A stretch of DNA of 64,000 nt, taken from contig NZ_AP023410.1 of assembly GCF_000193495.2 (NCBI RefSeq), positions 868,001-932,000 on the forward strand, read 5' to 3'. The DNA is from Acetobacter aceti NBRC 14818. Its GTDB lineage: Bacteria > Pseudomonadota > Alphaproteobacteria > Acetobacterales > Acetobacteraceae. This document shows positions 9,454 to 18,262 of the stretch, one piece after another; positions within the stretch are counted from its first letter, which is position 1; every line of letters begins with the position of its first letter. The position numbers and the translations under genes were made by a program. Below the pieces are notes generated by a model. The model worked only from the letters and a program-made list of their open reading frames with translations. It made no database searches and had not been told where the DNA came from.

Positions 9454-10875
9454 ATGGATCGTGTGATCGTTTATCCTGCTCAGGTTATCGCTGATACTGA
9501 TACCCTGATTGCGCAGCGCAACACTGAACGCGCCATTGGCCAGGCTGTTGCAATGTCCATGGGCGGACCCGGCCCGTTTGCGAGCGGCCTCGCCGCAACC
9601 TGTTCCGGGTCAGACATGGTGGTTAATGTCGGCAGTGGTCAGATCAATGAGGGAGCTACAGCGGATTCATCTGCTTACGGCACTCTCGCTGCCGACAGCT
9701 CTATCATCATGCGCCAATATACGGCGGTAGCAACCAGCTTCACCCTGACGGCAGCCACGACAGCCCTGACCTATTATATCTACGCCACGGTCGGCCTGAA
9801 CGATACAGGCTCGACAATGCTGCGTTATCTGGACGCTGCCGACAACACCAAAACACTCTCAGGTGAAGACGACACAGGAACCGCACAACCGACACAGCGG
9901 GCAGCGGTAGCTACAGTGACCATCTCAACCACGACGCCTCCGGCGAACGCTATCGCACTGTGGCGGATTGATCTCCCTGCGAATGCAACAAGCGTTACGC
10001 AGTCGATGATTTCTCTTGATAATGACAGTCTTTTTTATCCCAAGATCCCGGCGCTCGCCCCAAAAGATTCACCAACTTTTACCGGCACGCCGACAGCTCC
10101 CACTCCGGCCGCTGGCGATTCATCAAATCTTCTTGCAACAACAGCATTCATCACAAACTGGTCGGCAGGAAACCTTCTTCAGAGCGATATCTATTTCGGA
10201 CCGACCGCCAGTGCTGGCGGCTATAATGTCCTGCAGATTTCTGTCGAATCCCGAACAAAGTTTCTGATTGTCGAACTGAGCGGTGGCGGTGGTGGTGGTG
10301 GTGGCGCCCCAACATGCTCCTCCACTCAGGGTGGAACCGGTGGCGGTGGCGGCGCGGGGGGATATTGCCGCTTCCTAGTGGACGTCTCGAAAATCCAATG
10401 GCCCGTTACCGCCACACTGGGAGCCGGTGGCCGGGGAGGACAGTCTTCCTCAACCGGCATGACCGGCAATGCAGGCGGCTCGGCGGCGTTCGGCAGCATG
10501 GTGGTTGTGACCGGTGGGTTCGGCGGCCTTGTCGCACAGGGCGGCGGTGTCGCCATCATCGGTGGCGCAGGTGCTGGTGGTTCTGTGCAGGTCACGACGG
10601 CTACCGGCATCACGGTTCTGAACAGCGCAACAGGTCAGAGCGGATTTTCGGGACACGTCTCCGGAGTCTCGGAAAATTACTTCTTCGGATACGGCGGCGC
10701 GGGCGGGGCCCGTGCGCCCTATTACGCAGGCGGGTGGGAATCAGGTTCGGGCGAGACCGGTAAACCCGGCGACCCCGGCGGCGGGGGCTCCGGCTCCTGT
10801 GTAGCCCCCAGTGGCACTTACAAAAACGGTGGTGATGGCGGCCCTTCCTGGCTGACCGTCACACAATATGGATAA
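9454..10875 (+). CDS. Phage tail-fibre-like protein with glycine-rich domain
   Basis: A 473-residue protein. Residues 1-200 form a Ser/Thr/Ala-rich region. Then comes the widespread prophage tail-fibre motif with DSPTFTGTPTAPTP and LLATTAFI around 205-235, followed by a C-terminal domain (about 275-470) packed with glycine runs such as GGGGGGGG and GGTGGGGGAGGY. Glycine-rich C-terminal domains of this type occur in phage tail-tip adhesins and receptor-binding proteins. A good ribosome site GAGGAGG lies just upstream. It overlaps the next gene by 8 bp. No other tail, capsid or lysis genes are present, so this is an isolated module and not a prophage. Confidence 0.75.
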   Translation: MDRVIVYPAQVIADTDTLIAQRNTERAIGQAVAMSMGGPGPFASGLAATCSGSDMVVNVGSGQINEGATADSSAYGTLAADSSIIMRQYTAVATSFTLTAATTALTYYIYATVGLNDTGSTMLRYLDAADNTKTLSGEDDTGTAQPTQRAAVATVTISTTTPPANAIALWRIDLPANATSVTQSMISLDNDSLFYPKIPALAPKDSPTFTGTPTAPTPAAGDSSNLLATTAFITNWSAGNLLQSDIYFGPTASAGGYNVLQISVESRTKFLIVELSGGGGGGGGAPTCSSTQGGTGGGGGAGGYCRFLVDVSKIQWPVTATLGAGGRGGQSSSTGMTGNAGGSAAFGSMVVVTGGFGGLVAQGGGVAIIGGAGAGGSVQVTTATGITVLNSATGQSGFSGHVSGVSENYFFGYGGAGGARAPYYAGGWESGSGETGKPGDPGGGGSGSCVAPSGTYKNGGDGGPSWLTVTQYG

Positions 10876-11296
10876 GGCATTATATATGAATTATTTTTTC
10901 GAAGGCTGGGCAGGTCTTATGCTTCCCGGATGGACCGAACTGACTCTGGCCGGTTACGACCGGGTTCCTGTGAATTTCATGGCGCTCGGCGGTGGCAGTG
11001 AAACACGCCCGGAAGTCGATCTTGTCTTTCCAGCACCGCAGGCGACCTATCCTGTCTGCGCCGGGATCGGACTGTTCACATCAGACAGCGGTAATGACGG
11101 ACCGATTGTTTATTGGGAATTTTCCCACTGGGACAACACGGGCAAGAATGCCTCTATCCTGCTTCCTGTTCCCGAAGTCACTCTTCTGCTTGATCGCACA
11201 CAGACCTGGCAGGATGGAGCCGCCATCGGACGTACTGCTGCAGGCGGTACAGTCTTTGTCGGTCAGGACGTAACGCTGGTTGACGGTCGCTACTGA
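10868..11296 (+). CDS. Hypothetical protein linked to the tail-fibre-like gene
   Basis: A 142-residue protein I do not recognise. It has no signal peptide and no membrane helix, is rich in aromatic and small residues (WAGLMLPGWTELTL, FPAPQATYPVCAGIGLF), and ends in VFVGQDVTLVDGRY. It overlaps the tail-fibre-like gene by 8 bp and is followed directly by a strong terminator, so the two are one transcription unit. A second in-frame ATG at 10886 is possible. By position it could be a tail-fibre assembly chaperone or an accessory tip protein; this is inference from context only. Confidence 0.55.
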   Translation: MDKALYMNYFFEGWAGLMLPGWTELTLAGYDRVPVNFMALGGGSETRPEVDLVFPAPQATYPVCAGIGLFTSDSGNDGPIVYWEFSHWDNTGKNASILLPVPEVTLLLDRTQTWQDGAAIGRTAAGGTVFVGQDVTLVDGRY

Positions 11297-11304
11297 TCTT
11301 ACAC

Positions 11305-11335
11305 CCATGCGGCGGGAGAACTTCCCGCCGCATGG
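11305..11335 (+). terminator. Rho-independent terminator after the tail-fibre unit
   Basis: A perfect 13-bp stem, CCATGCGGCGGGA with its complement, encloses a 5-base loop and is followed by ATATTTTTCT. It lies 8 bp after the stop of the last gene in the tail-fibre unit. Confidence 0.88.
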
Positions 11336-11411
11336 ATATTTTTCTATCCCATTTCTATTTTGGAACATTCCTGTCCAGAAAAGCGACTATCCGTAGTCCT
11401 TCCCTGCTGGA

Positions 11412-12707
11412 TCAGACTGTTTCCTTGCTCGCTCTGGCCGCTTCCCGTGCAGCCTGTTTCTCTTCCTCGGTCCAGATCTTGCGCTCGCGCACTTTCTGCG
11501 GCTTGACCTGCTTGACCGGACCACCACCAAGCACAGGGGGACGCATGGTTGAATTCTGCGCCTCGTCCGAATGCCATTCGTGGTCAGTGTGAACGGTCAG
11601 GGCCCGCCCGATTTCCCGCTCCACATTATGCAACCAGGCACGCTGCTCGGCATCGCACAGCGTAATGGCGTAACCACTGCGTCCAGCACGACCAGTCCGG
11701 CCTATGCGATGTACGTAGCTTTCCGGCAGGCTCGGCAGATCATGGTTGAAAACATGCGTGACAGTATCAACATCGATACCGCGTGCTGCAATATCCGTTG
11801 CGACGAGAACCTGAACATCACCGGCACGAAAAGCCTCCAGCGCCCGCTCACGCTGCCCCTGCGATTTGTTGCCGTGAAGCGCCTCAGCAGTGATACCCGC
11901 CTCGGTAAGAAAAGCGCAAACTTCGTTTGCGATGTTTTTCTGTAGGGTGAAAACAACCGCTTGCCCCATATCAGGCGTCTGCTGCAATTGCGCCAGCAGA
12001 GCGGTCTTCTTGTGCGCAGCATCCATGAACATGACCGACTGCTCTATCCGGTCGACCGTCGTTGAAGGAGGCGCGATTTCCACCTTCGCCGGGTCATTCA
12101 GGAGACTGTCCACCAGAGCTGCAATGGACTTCGGCATCGTAGCCGAGAAAAGCACTGTATGCCGATCCTTCGGTAACGTCGCGACAATACGCTCGATCGG
12201 CTTGGCGAACCCCATATCCAGCATCTGATCGGCTTCATCCAGTACAACCGCCTCAAGCTCTGACAGATCGCAAAGTCCCTGCTCGATCAGATCCAGCAAC
12301 CGTCCCGGCGCAGCGACAATGACATCCACACCTTCCTTGAGCGCATTGACCTGATGGAACTGGCTGACGCCGCCGAAGATCGTTGTGACCCGAAAATCCA
12401 GATGACGGCCAAAGCTCTCGAAGCCGTCAGCAATCTGGGAGACCAGTTCACGTGTCGGCGCGAGAACCAGAACGCGGGCACCGCCCTTGGGTGCCGGACG
12501 AGGCGTCTCGGCAAGCCGATGAAGCAGCGGCAGCACAAAGGAGGCCGTCTTGCCGGTTCCGGTCTGCGCCATTCCCAGAAGATCGCGGCCTTCAAGCAGC
12601 AGGGGAATGGACTGAGCCTGAATTGGGGTTGGCTTGACATAGCCTTCTTCACCCAGAGCGCGCAGCAGGGCCGGTGAGAGGGCAAGATCTTCAAAAGTGA
12701 TGGACAT
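11412..12707 (-). CDS. DEAD-box ATP-dependent RNA helicase (RhlE-like)
   Basis: A 431-residue RNA helicase with all core motifs: Q motif near the N-terminus (TPIQAQSIP), motif I AQTGTGKT, Ia PTRELVSQ, GG-type Ib, motif II VLDEADQMLDMGF, motif III FSATMP, motif V ATDIAARGID and motif VI HRIGRTGRAG. The C-terminal tail is basic (VKQVKPQKVRERK), which often gives extra RNA binding. Such helicases act in ribosome assembly, RNA decay or cold adaptation. The gene is monocistronic and faces the tail-fibre unit. Confidence 0.92.
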   Translation of the reverse strand: MSITFEDLALSPALLRALGEEGYVKPTPIQAQSIPLLLEGRDLLGMAQTGTGKTASFVLPLLHRLAETPRPAPKGGARVLVLAPTRELVSQIADGFESFGRHLDFRVTTIFGGVSQFHQVNALKEGVDVIVAAPGRLLDLIEQGLCDLSELEAVVLDEADQMLDMGFAKPIERIVATLPKDRHTVLFSATMPKSIAALVDSLLNDPAKVEIAPPSTTVDRIEQSVMFMDAAHKKTALLAQLQQTPDMGQAVVFTLQKNIANEVCAFLTEAGITAEALHGNKSQGQRERALEAFRAGDVQVLVATDIAARGIDVDTVTHVFNHDLPSLPESYVHRIGRTGRAGRSGYAITLCDAEQRAWLHNVEREIGRALTVHTDHEWHSDEAQNSTMRPPVLGGGPVKQVKPQKVRERKIWTEEEKQAAREAARASKETV

Positions 12708-13226
12708 GCAAGCGGCGCCTCCGGCGCTCAGTAAGGTTGCGCCTAATCGGGCTTCGCTAGGTCAGAAAGCGGGCTTTTACGGGGGATGGGGTGCGGCGTC
12801 AACGTAAAGAAAGAGCGTAATCGATGGTTCTTATCCACCTCATGAACAGTTACGCCTGATGCACTCAATGTGCATCTCACTGCTTTCATTGACGGCTTAC
12901 ATTTTTGATGCCGCTTTAAGGATTATGAACGACCGCACATTCCATAAATACATCTACCAAATCCGGATTTCAGAACCAGAAAACCCATTATCATTTTAGA
13001 AGCTCATTGAATCCCGAGACCAATATCGAACAGGTCAATTATATTGATGAAGAATTTTATATATTAAATACAAAACGATATATATGATTTAAATTTAACT
13101 TATTTGAAATTGATATAAATAAAAACAATCCCCATTAATACCCTGTATACTTTCCATATCAAAAATGATTTCCAACAGAAAATTGCCCATCCCTATGCCA
13201 TCGCATACGGGCTCCACTGGAGTCAT
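12708..13226. other. Gene-free AT-rich interval
   Basis: About 520 bp without a convincing gene on either strand. The part next to the helicase start is GC-normal and should hold its promoter. From about 12900 to 13200 the sequence is strongly AT-rich, with runs such as TATATATTAAATAC, unlike the chromosome around it. I see no RNA gene or repeat array. Confidence 0.6.
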
Positions 13227-13742
13227 ATGATGTATATTGACCTCTCAAGCGACTTAGTCTCTACCAGATTTTCGGCTGCACTTGGCCTGATCACACCGAC
13301 TGCTGCAACGTCATCAATGACGAACGAGGCGATCACATCGTTCAACGCAAGTGGTGCGGCAACCATACTCGATGTGTCATCAACCTCGTCGTCGGCTGTC
13401 TACGACTATGACGGACCTATCGTTCTGATACCTGAGGGTGACCGGTATGTTCCTGACAATCCCGGTGACGTGATCGACGGACGGCCTGCTTCCAAGGTTC
13501 CTGGCGCGATAACGGTCAACGGCACTCTTGAGACCGATCTGAGTTCGTCCTCGTCAACGATCACACTTTATACAGCATCCGGCACAGCAGCCCTTAGCAG
13601 CCAGAGCACATCCTCACTAGCTATGCTGTCCGACACGAATACGGAGAATAGCGAGGAAGTACTGATAGCAAAGCTGTTTTCAACCCCAATGGATAATACC
13701 GTGAAAGATCGTACGGATCTTGGGGTTAAGGATCAGACCTGA
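13227..13742 (+). CDS. Hypothetical Ser/Thr-rich protein
   Basis: A 171-residue protein that I do not recognise. A GGAG lies just upstream of two adjacent ATGs (13227 and 13230). It is rich in Ser, Thr and Ala with patches such as STSSSAVYDYDGP, TDLSSSSSTITLYTASGTAALSSQ and a PEGDRYVPDNPGDVIDG segment. It has no signal peptide and no membrane helix. The composition recalls phage structural or secreted low-complexity proteins, and it sits downstream of an AT-rich gap near the tail-fibre island, so it may be part of the same acquired stretch. The coding status is supported by length and start context only. Confidence 0.5.
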   Translation: MMYIDLSSDLVSTRFSAALGLITPTAATSSMTNEAITSFNASGAATILDVSSTSSSAVYDYDGPIVLIPEGDRYVPDNPGDVIDGRPASKVPGAITVNGTLETDLSSSSSTITLYTASGTAALSSQSTSSLAMLSDTNTENSEEVLIAKLFSTPMDNTVKDRTDLGVKDQT

Positions 13743-13810
13743 ATAAACAGGATTATCCGGATGTGCAGGAAAACTGATTTTCCCGCCTAGCGGGTACACT
13801 CATGGAATCC

Positions 13811-14209
13811 CTACTCCGTCGCCCAGCGCTCGATCTCAACCCCAACTGAATCAAGGTCAGAAAAGATATCGAGTTTTTCAACGCTGATACGAACAACCCT
13901 CACCCGGCGGTCCTTCATTACCTCAATAGCGATACGCTCAGCCAACGTCTCCACAAGCTGCGTGTGGGTCTCCGTCGCCAGACGACGGATCGTCAGAACA
14001 GCCGTCTCGTAGGAAACCGTCCGGCTGAGGTCGTCCACACCTTCCGTCAGGTCACGACTGTCATCCACACCAAACGAGACATTGATGCGAACACGCTGTG
14101 TCACACCCTGCTCATGTGGAAAAACGCCGATATAGGCGTCAACAATCATATCCTTGAGAAAGAGCCGTCTTACAGCCAGATCAGCAGGCCAAGGCGCCAG
14201 AATTGTCAT
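13811..14209 (-). CDS. folB: Dihydroneopterin aldolase
   Basis: A 132-residue protein of the FolB family, which cleaves 7,8-dihydroneopterin to 6-hydroxymethyl-dihydropterin in folate synthesis. Visible landmarks are FLKDMIVDAYIGVFPHEQGVTQRVRINV (only part needed: the IGVFPHEQ turn with its conserved Glu), the middle DLSRTVSYETAV, and TQLVETLAERIAIEV. Length is normal. It lies 4 bp after an SDR gene with pteridine-reductase features, and both follow recR on the same strand, so folate-related genes sit at the end of the dnaX operon. Confidence 0.88.
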   Translation of the reverse strand: MTILAPWPADLAVRRLFLKDMIVDAYIGVFPHEQGVTQRVRINVSFGVDDSRDLTEGVDDLSRTVSYETAVLTIRRLATETHTQLVETLAERIAIEVMKDRRVRVVRISVEKLDIFSDLDSVGVEIERWATE

Positions 14210-14213
14210 TGCG

Positions 14214-15029
14214 CTACTCTTCCATCACATGCGTGGAGACCAAAGGAGAATAATACCACTGGAGATGTTGCGCCCCATCGAGCGCCAGCATCTGACCCGT
14301 CACTGAAGGCAGCACCAGAAACGCCAGCAGGGCACGCGACACTTCTTCGGGCGAAGTTCCACGCCCTAGCGGCACAGACGCACATTGCGCCTGAAACTGT
14401 TCCTGTGTCTGACGTGTGCTCGGCAGCGCAGGCCCCGGACCAATGGCGTTGACCCGGATTTTCTTTGGAGCCAGCGCCAGCGCCATGGTCTGCGTCAGCG
14501 TCCAAAGCGCCGATTTCGAAACTGTGTAGCTGACAAAATGAGGCGTCAGGGACCAAACACGCTCGTCGAGCATGTTCAGCACCATCCCTTCCCGATCAGC
14601 AGGAAGCTGCTTCGCAAACTCCTGCGTCAACACATAAGGCGCGCGCAGATTGGGCTCCATATGTGCGTCCCAGCTTTCGCGGGTGACCGTATTCCACTCA
14701 TCCCTGTCGAAAGTGGAAGCGTTATTCACAAGAACCCCGATAGGCCCACCCAGTGCGGCAACGGCTTTCGCGATGAGACCTGTGACTTCTTTTTCCTCAG
14801 CAAGATCGGCACGCAGCAGGCAACATTGCCGCCCCATGGCTTCAATTTCCCGTTTCAGGGAATGAGCGTCATCCTCCCCGGAACGATAATGCACCGCCAC
14901 GGAAAAACCCGCTCCCGCCAATGCCAGCGCCATGGCGCGTCCCAGCCGTTGAGCACCACCGGTAATGAATGCAATGCGGGGAATGTCCGGGGCAATCAAT
15001 GTTCCGGCGAGGGAGGCTTCAGCGGTCAT
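14214..15029 (-). CDS. SDR oxidoreductase, pteridine-reductase-like
   Basis: A short-chain dehydrogenase of about 271 residues. It has the NAD(P) motif TGGAQRLG, an Arg-Ser pair after strand 2 (HYRSG) that suits NADPH, NNAS, and the active-site pair Tyr-x3-Lys in SYTVSKSAL. The position 13 residues before the Tyr, normally Ser, is Asp (NMLDERVW). This is the arrangement seen in pteridine reductase PTR1 (Asp-Tyr-Lys). Together with the adjacent folB this suggests reduction of dihydrofolate, dihydrobiopterin or dihydromonapterin. The ATG at 15029 is preferred because GAGAG lies upstream; ATG 15041 or GTG 15044 are alternatives. Activity is inferred. Confidence 0.8.
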   Translation of the reverse strand: MTAEASLAGTLIAPDIPRIAFITGGAQRLGRAMALALAGAGFSVAVHYRSGEDDAHSLKREIEAMGRQCCLLRADLAEEKEVTGLIAKAVAALGGPIGVLVNNASTFDRDEWNTVTRESWDAHMEPNLRAPYVLTQEFAKQLPADREGMVLNMLDERVWSLTPHFVSYTVSKSALWTLTQTMALALAPKKIRVNAIGPGPALPSTRQTQEQFQAQCASVPLGRGTSPEEVSRALLAFLVLPSVTGQMLALDGAQHLQWYYSPLVSTHVMEE

Positions 15030-15057
15030 ACCGTCTCTCATCACTCTGTCAGGCGTT

Positions 15058-15651
15058 TTATATCAGTCGTCTGGCGCTCACCGCCGCCGCCAGCGTGCCG
15101 TCATCCAGCACATCGAGCGCACCACCCATCGGCACACCTTGCGCCACCCGGCTGACCACCACGTCGTAAGGCGCAATCTTTTCCTGCAGCCAGTACATGG
15201 TCGTTGCTCCCTCCACGGTCGAACCAAGCGCCAGAATGACTTCCCTTATGGAGCCATCCCTCAATCGTTCGAACAGGGAACCAACGTTCAGATCTTCCGG
15301 ACCAATACCCTTGAGCGCCGACAGCACACCGCCGAGCACCTGATAGACACCACGATGAGCACCGGCCCTCTCCAACGCCCACAGGTCGCTGACGGTTTCA
15401 ACAACGCACACAATATCATGCGGCCGGTCGGGGTCGACACAGATCCGGCAGGGATCGGTCACGTCGAGATTACCGCAGACGGAGCAGGTCTTCACCGACA
15501 TTGCGGCGCTTTCCATTGCACGCGCCAACGGAAGCATCCGGCGCTGCGGATCACGCAACAACGCCAGCGCCACCCGTCGCGCCGACCGGGGACCAAGCCC
15601 CGGCAGGCGGGCGATCAGACCAATGAGATGGTCAATATCGGCAACAGCCAT
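15058..15651 (-). CDS. recR: Recombination mediator RecR
   Basis: A 197-residue RecR, which with RecF and RecO loads RecA at single-stranded gaps. It shows the helix-hairpin-helix LIARLPGLGPRSARRVAL, the four-cysteine zinc site CSVCGNLDVTDPCRIC, and a Toprim domain with VVETVSDLWALERAG and YQVLGGVLSALKGIGPE. It lies 24 bp after ybaB, in the conserved order dnaX-ybaB-recR. Confidence 0.95.
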   Translation of the reverse strand: MAVADIDHLIGLIARLPGLGPRSARRVALALLRDPQRRMLPLARAMESAAMSVKTCSVCGNLDVTDPCRICVDPDRPHDIVCVVETVSDLWALERAGAHRGVYQVLGGVLSALKGIGPEDLNVGSLFERLRDGSIREVILALGSTVEGATTMYWLQEKIAPYDVVVSRVAQGVPMGGALDVLDDGTLAAAVSARRLI

Positions 15652-15675
15652 CCGTTAAGACCGGACTACCGTGGC

Positions 15676-16005
15676 TCAGAACGGCAGCTTCAGTCCCGGC
15701 GGCAGGTTCAGGCCACCCGTGACCTTCTGCATTTCTTCAGAAGCCGTCTTATCGAGACGCGCCTTCGCATCCGCACAGGCGGCGACGATCAGGTCCTGCA
15801 GCATTTCCATCTCGGTCGGGTCTGCCAGCTTCGGGTCGATCGTGATTGCTTTCAGATCGCCCTTTCCGCTTAGCGTCACGGTCACCATGCCCGCACCGGC
15901 GCTACCCTGAATCTCGATTTTCTCAAGACTCGCCTGCATTTCTTCCATCTTCGACTGCATCTGCGAAGCCTGCTTCATCAGTCCGGCAAGATTTTTCATA
16001 TTCAA
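15676..16005 (-). CDS. YbaB/EbfC family nucleoid-associated protein
   Basis: A 109-residue small DNA-binding protein with the family start [18 protein letters not shown], the central [21 protein letters not shown] and a C-terminal helical part. It forms tweezer-like dimers that coat DNA. Its place between dnaX and recR is highly conserved across bacteria. It starts 59 bp after the dnaX stop. Confidence 0.93.
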   Translation of the reverse strand: MNMKNLAGLMKQASQMQSKMEEMQASLEKIEIQGSAGAGMVTVTLSGKGDLKAITIDPKLADPTEMEMLQDLIVAACADAKARLDKTASEEMQKVTGGLNLPPGLKLPF

Positions 16006-16064
16006 TCATCCCTGCATACACGATGACTGGCGGCCACGAGCGTGACCCGACCAGCATCAAACTG

Positions 16065-18077
16065 TCAGTCCTGTTCTTCGGGGGCGTCCAGTTCCGGGTC
16101 AAGCCCTATTGCCAGCGGCCCAGCATCCAGCGATCCGAAATCTTCGGGAGGCAACCCGTAATGGTCGTCGAGCGTGTGGTCCCGCACATCGCCCAGTTCA
16201 GCATCCGGAAACACACCAAGAATCGCCTGTACCAGCGGGTGGTTCGACGAGCGGCGGTTATGAAGCTGAATGATCTCGGCGCTCTGCTCAGCCAGCGTCG
16301 GCTCGCCCTGCGCCTCGGCGGTTCGCACCACCCACTCGCTCCCAAAGCTTGCTCGGAGCATTTCCTGCAACCGTTTTACAAGGTCCGGAGGAGCCGGGCT
16401 GTCGATACGCACCTCAACCAGCGGCGGAGAAAACGTCACCAGATGCGTGGAGTGACACAGGTGGCCGTGCAGGGTCGCCTCGCGGTTATCCTTCACAAAG
16501 GCCACCAGTTCACGCCAACTGCGTGGCGGCTGCGGGCCTGACGGAGCAGAGGCTCTCGCCAACGGGATCGGCTCGGAGCTCCCTTCTCCAACGTCGCCCC
16601 ACCGTTCATTGGCGACTCTCTGACGCCTGCTTCCGCCGTCCTCGGGCGGTGACATCATGGCGCGGGGAGCATCCCGTCCGTCATCCGCCACCCGATTGAC
16701 GGGGGCGACAACCGGTGCGACTTCGCCAGAGCGCAGTTTTTTCAGCAACTCTTCCGGTGGTGGCATCGTCGCAGCATGACAGAGACGGATCAGCACCATC
16801 TCTGCCGCCTCACGACGCAACGGCGCGTCATCGACTTCCGAAATTCCCTTCAGAAGCATCTGCCAGAGACGAGACAGTGTGGAGAGCGACAGGGAACCGG
16901 CGAAAGCAGCGCCTCTTGTCCGCTCCATTTCCGGCAGTTCAAGCGTATCTTCCAGACCGCGAACGGTTTTCAGACGCGTGACCGTGTGCGTCAACTCGGC
17001 CAGATCACGCAGCATCAGCCCCGGATCATTGCCCCGGTCATACATATTGTCGGAAAGCCGGATCGCTTCCGTCACATTGCCGCGCATCAGGCAATCGAAC
17101 AGATCAAAGATCGCCGCACGGTCGGACAGACCCAGCATTGCCGCGACGCCAGCTTCCGTGACGCTGCCGTCGCTCGCTCCTTGCGTGCCGGCACCCTGCG
17201 CAATCGCCTGATCCAGCAGGGACAGACCATCACGCACAGAACCATCAGCGGCCCGGGCGATGAGTTTCAGCGCTTCCTGTTCAGCAGAGACATGCTCCTT
17301 TTCGACAATGCCCGTGAAAAAGGAGAGCAACTCCGACTGAGAGACACGACGAAGATCGAATCGCTGGCAACGGGACAGCACCGTGATCGGCACCTTCCGC
17401 AGTTCGGTCGTGGCAAAGATGAATGTGACCTGCGGAGGTGGCTCTTCCAGCGTTTTCAGCAGCGCATTGAAAGCGTTGCGGGACAGCATGTGCACTTCAT
17501 CGATGATGAAGACTTTCATACGCCCCTGAATCGGGCGAAAATGACAGGCCTCGATAATCTCGCGGACATCATCAACACCGGTGCGGGACGCGGCGTCCAT
17601 TTCCAGCACGTCGGGGTGCCGGTCAGCCAGAATGGCGACGCAGTTCGGGCACACACCGCAGGGGTCCGCTGTCGGACCACCTTTACCGTCCACACCGATG
17701 CAGTTGAGGCCACGGGCAATGATTCGGGCGGTGGTGGTCTTGCCCACTCCGCGAACGCCGGTGAGCATGAAGGCATGCGCGACGCGCCCCACCGCAAAGG
17801 CGTTTCTGAGCGTGCGGACAAGCGCGTCCTGCCCGATCAGCTGATCGAGGGTCGCGGGGCGATATTTACGTGCGAGAACGCGATAGGCCGCAGCGGGCTT
17901 CGGAGGATCTTCCGGAGAAGGTTTTGCGGGCAATGCTGCTGGCTGAGCAGCCACAGCGTCCTGAGAGGAAACACTGGCCGGGTCTAACGCTTCCGGCGCT
18001 TCGCCGAAAAAGAGTCCCATGCCCTCACTTGGTGGCAATGGCAGATCGTCGTCTGCCTCTCTATCACTGTCAGGCAT
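16065..18077 (-). CDS. dnaX: DNA polymerase III subunit gamma/tau
   Basis: A 670-residue clamp-loader subunit. An acidic N-terminal extension of about 55 residues precedes the AAA+ core: YRPATLDQLIGQDALVRTL, Walker A GVRGVGKTTTARI, the zinc site CGVCPNC with surrounding Cys, Walker B FIIDEVHMLS, and sensor ATTELRKVP. The C-terminal tau part has a Pro-rich linker, then the region RSWRELVAFVKDN that binds polymerase. The ATG at 18077 is chosen over an upstream in-frame TTG (18089). The N-terminal extension is longer than in enterobacteria but is usual in alphaproteobacteria. It begins the dnaX-ybaB-recR-SDR-folB series, with the SRP RNA gene just upstream on the same strand. Confidence 0.95.
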   Translation of the reverse strand: MPDSDREADDDLPLPPSEGMGLFFGEAPEALDPASVSSQDAVAAQPAALPAKPSPEDPPKPAAAYRVLARKYRPATLDQLIGQDALVRTLRNAFAVGRVAHAFMLTGVRGVGKTTTARIIARGLNCIGVDGKGGPTADPCGVCPNCVAILADRHPDVLEMDAASRTGVDDVREIIEACHFRPIQGRMKVFIIDEVHMLSRNAFNALLKTLEEPPPQVTFIFATTELRKVPITVLSRCQRFDLRRVSQSELLSFFTGIVEKEHVSAEQEALKLIARAADGSVRDGLSLLDQAIAQGAGTQGASDGSVTEAGVAAMLGLSDRAAIFDLFDCLMRGNVTEAIRLSDNMYDRGNDPGLMLRDLAELTHTVTRLKTVRGLEDTLELPEMERTRGAAFAGSLSLSTLSRLWQMLLKGISEVDDAPLRREAAEMVLIRLCHAATMPPPEELLKKLRSGEVAPVVAPVNRVADDGRDAPRAMMSPPEDGGSRRQRVANERWGDVGEGSSEPIPLARASAPSGPQPPRSWRELVAFVKDNREATLHGHLCHSTHLVTFSPPLVEVRIDSPAPPDLVKRLQEMLRASFGSEWVVRTAEAQGEPTLAEQSAEIIQLHNRRSSNHPLVQAILGVFPDAELGDVRDHTLDDHYGLPPEDFGSLDAGPLAIGLDPELDAPEEQD

Positions 18078-18168
18078 GGTTCCAGCCAATCCGCTTTCAG
18101 CCCGCGCAGGCTTGCAGCCGGGCTTAACAGCCTCTCTAGCGGATCTGATTTCCTGTTCAAAGGAAGGT

Positions 18169-18262
18169 GAGAGACCTGCAACAACCCGAGCAAAACTTAC
18201 TGCGGCTGCTTCCTTCCGGATCTGACCGGGTTGGCAAGGCGCCCGTCCGTCACAGATCTCCC
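18169..18262 (-). ncRNA. ffs: Small signal recognition particle RNA (4.5S)
   Basis: The minus strand contains the invariant SRP domain IV sequence GGTCAGATCCGGAAGGAAGC (E. coli has GGTCAGGTCCGGAAGGAAGC). It is set in a hairpin closed by CAACCCG and CGGGTTG. Outer arms GGGAGATC (5') and GGTCTCTC (3') pair with G-U wobbles and define about 94 nt. The RNA binds Ffh and FtsY to target membrane proteins. Its location upstream of dnaX is common. The ends are set from the pairing and may be off by a few bases. Confidence 0.9.

Noticed and set aside
13785-13797. CCCGC-CTA-GCGGG hairpin as a terminator between the unknown gene and folB
   Set aside because: Only a 5-bp stem with no T-run on either strand in the right direction; too weak to list.
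16776-17987. A 403-codon frame antisense to dnaX
   Set aside because: Shadow of dnaX, which is beyond doubt on the other strand.
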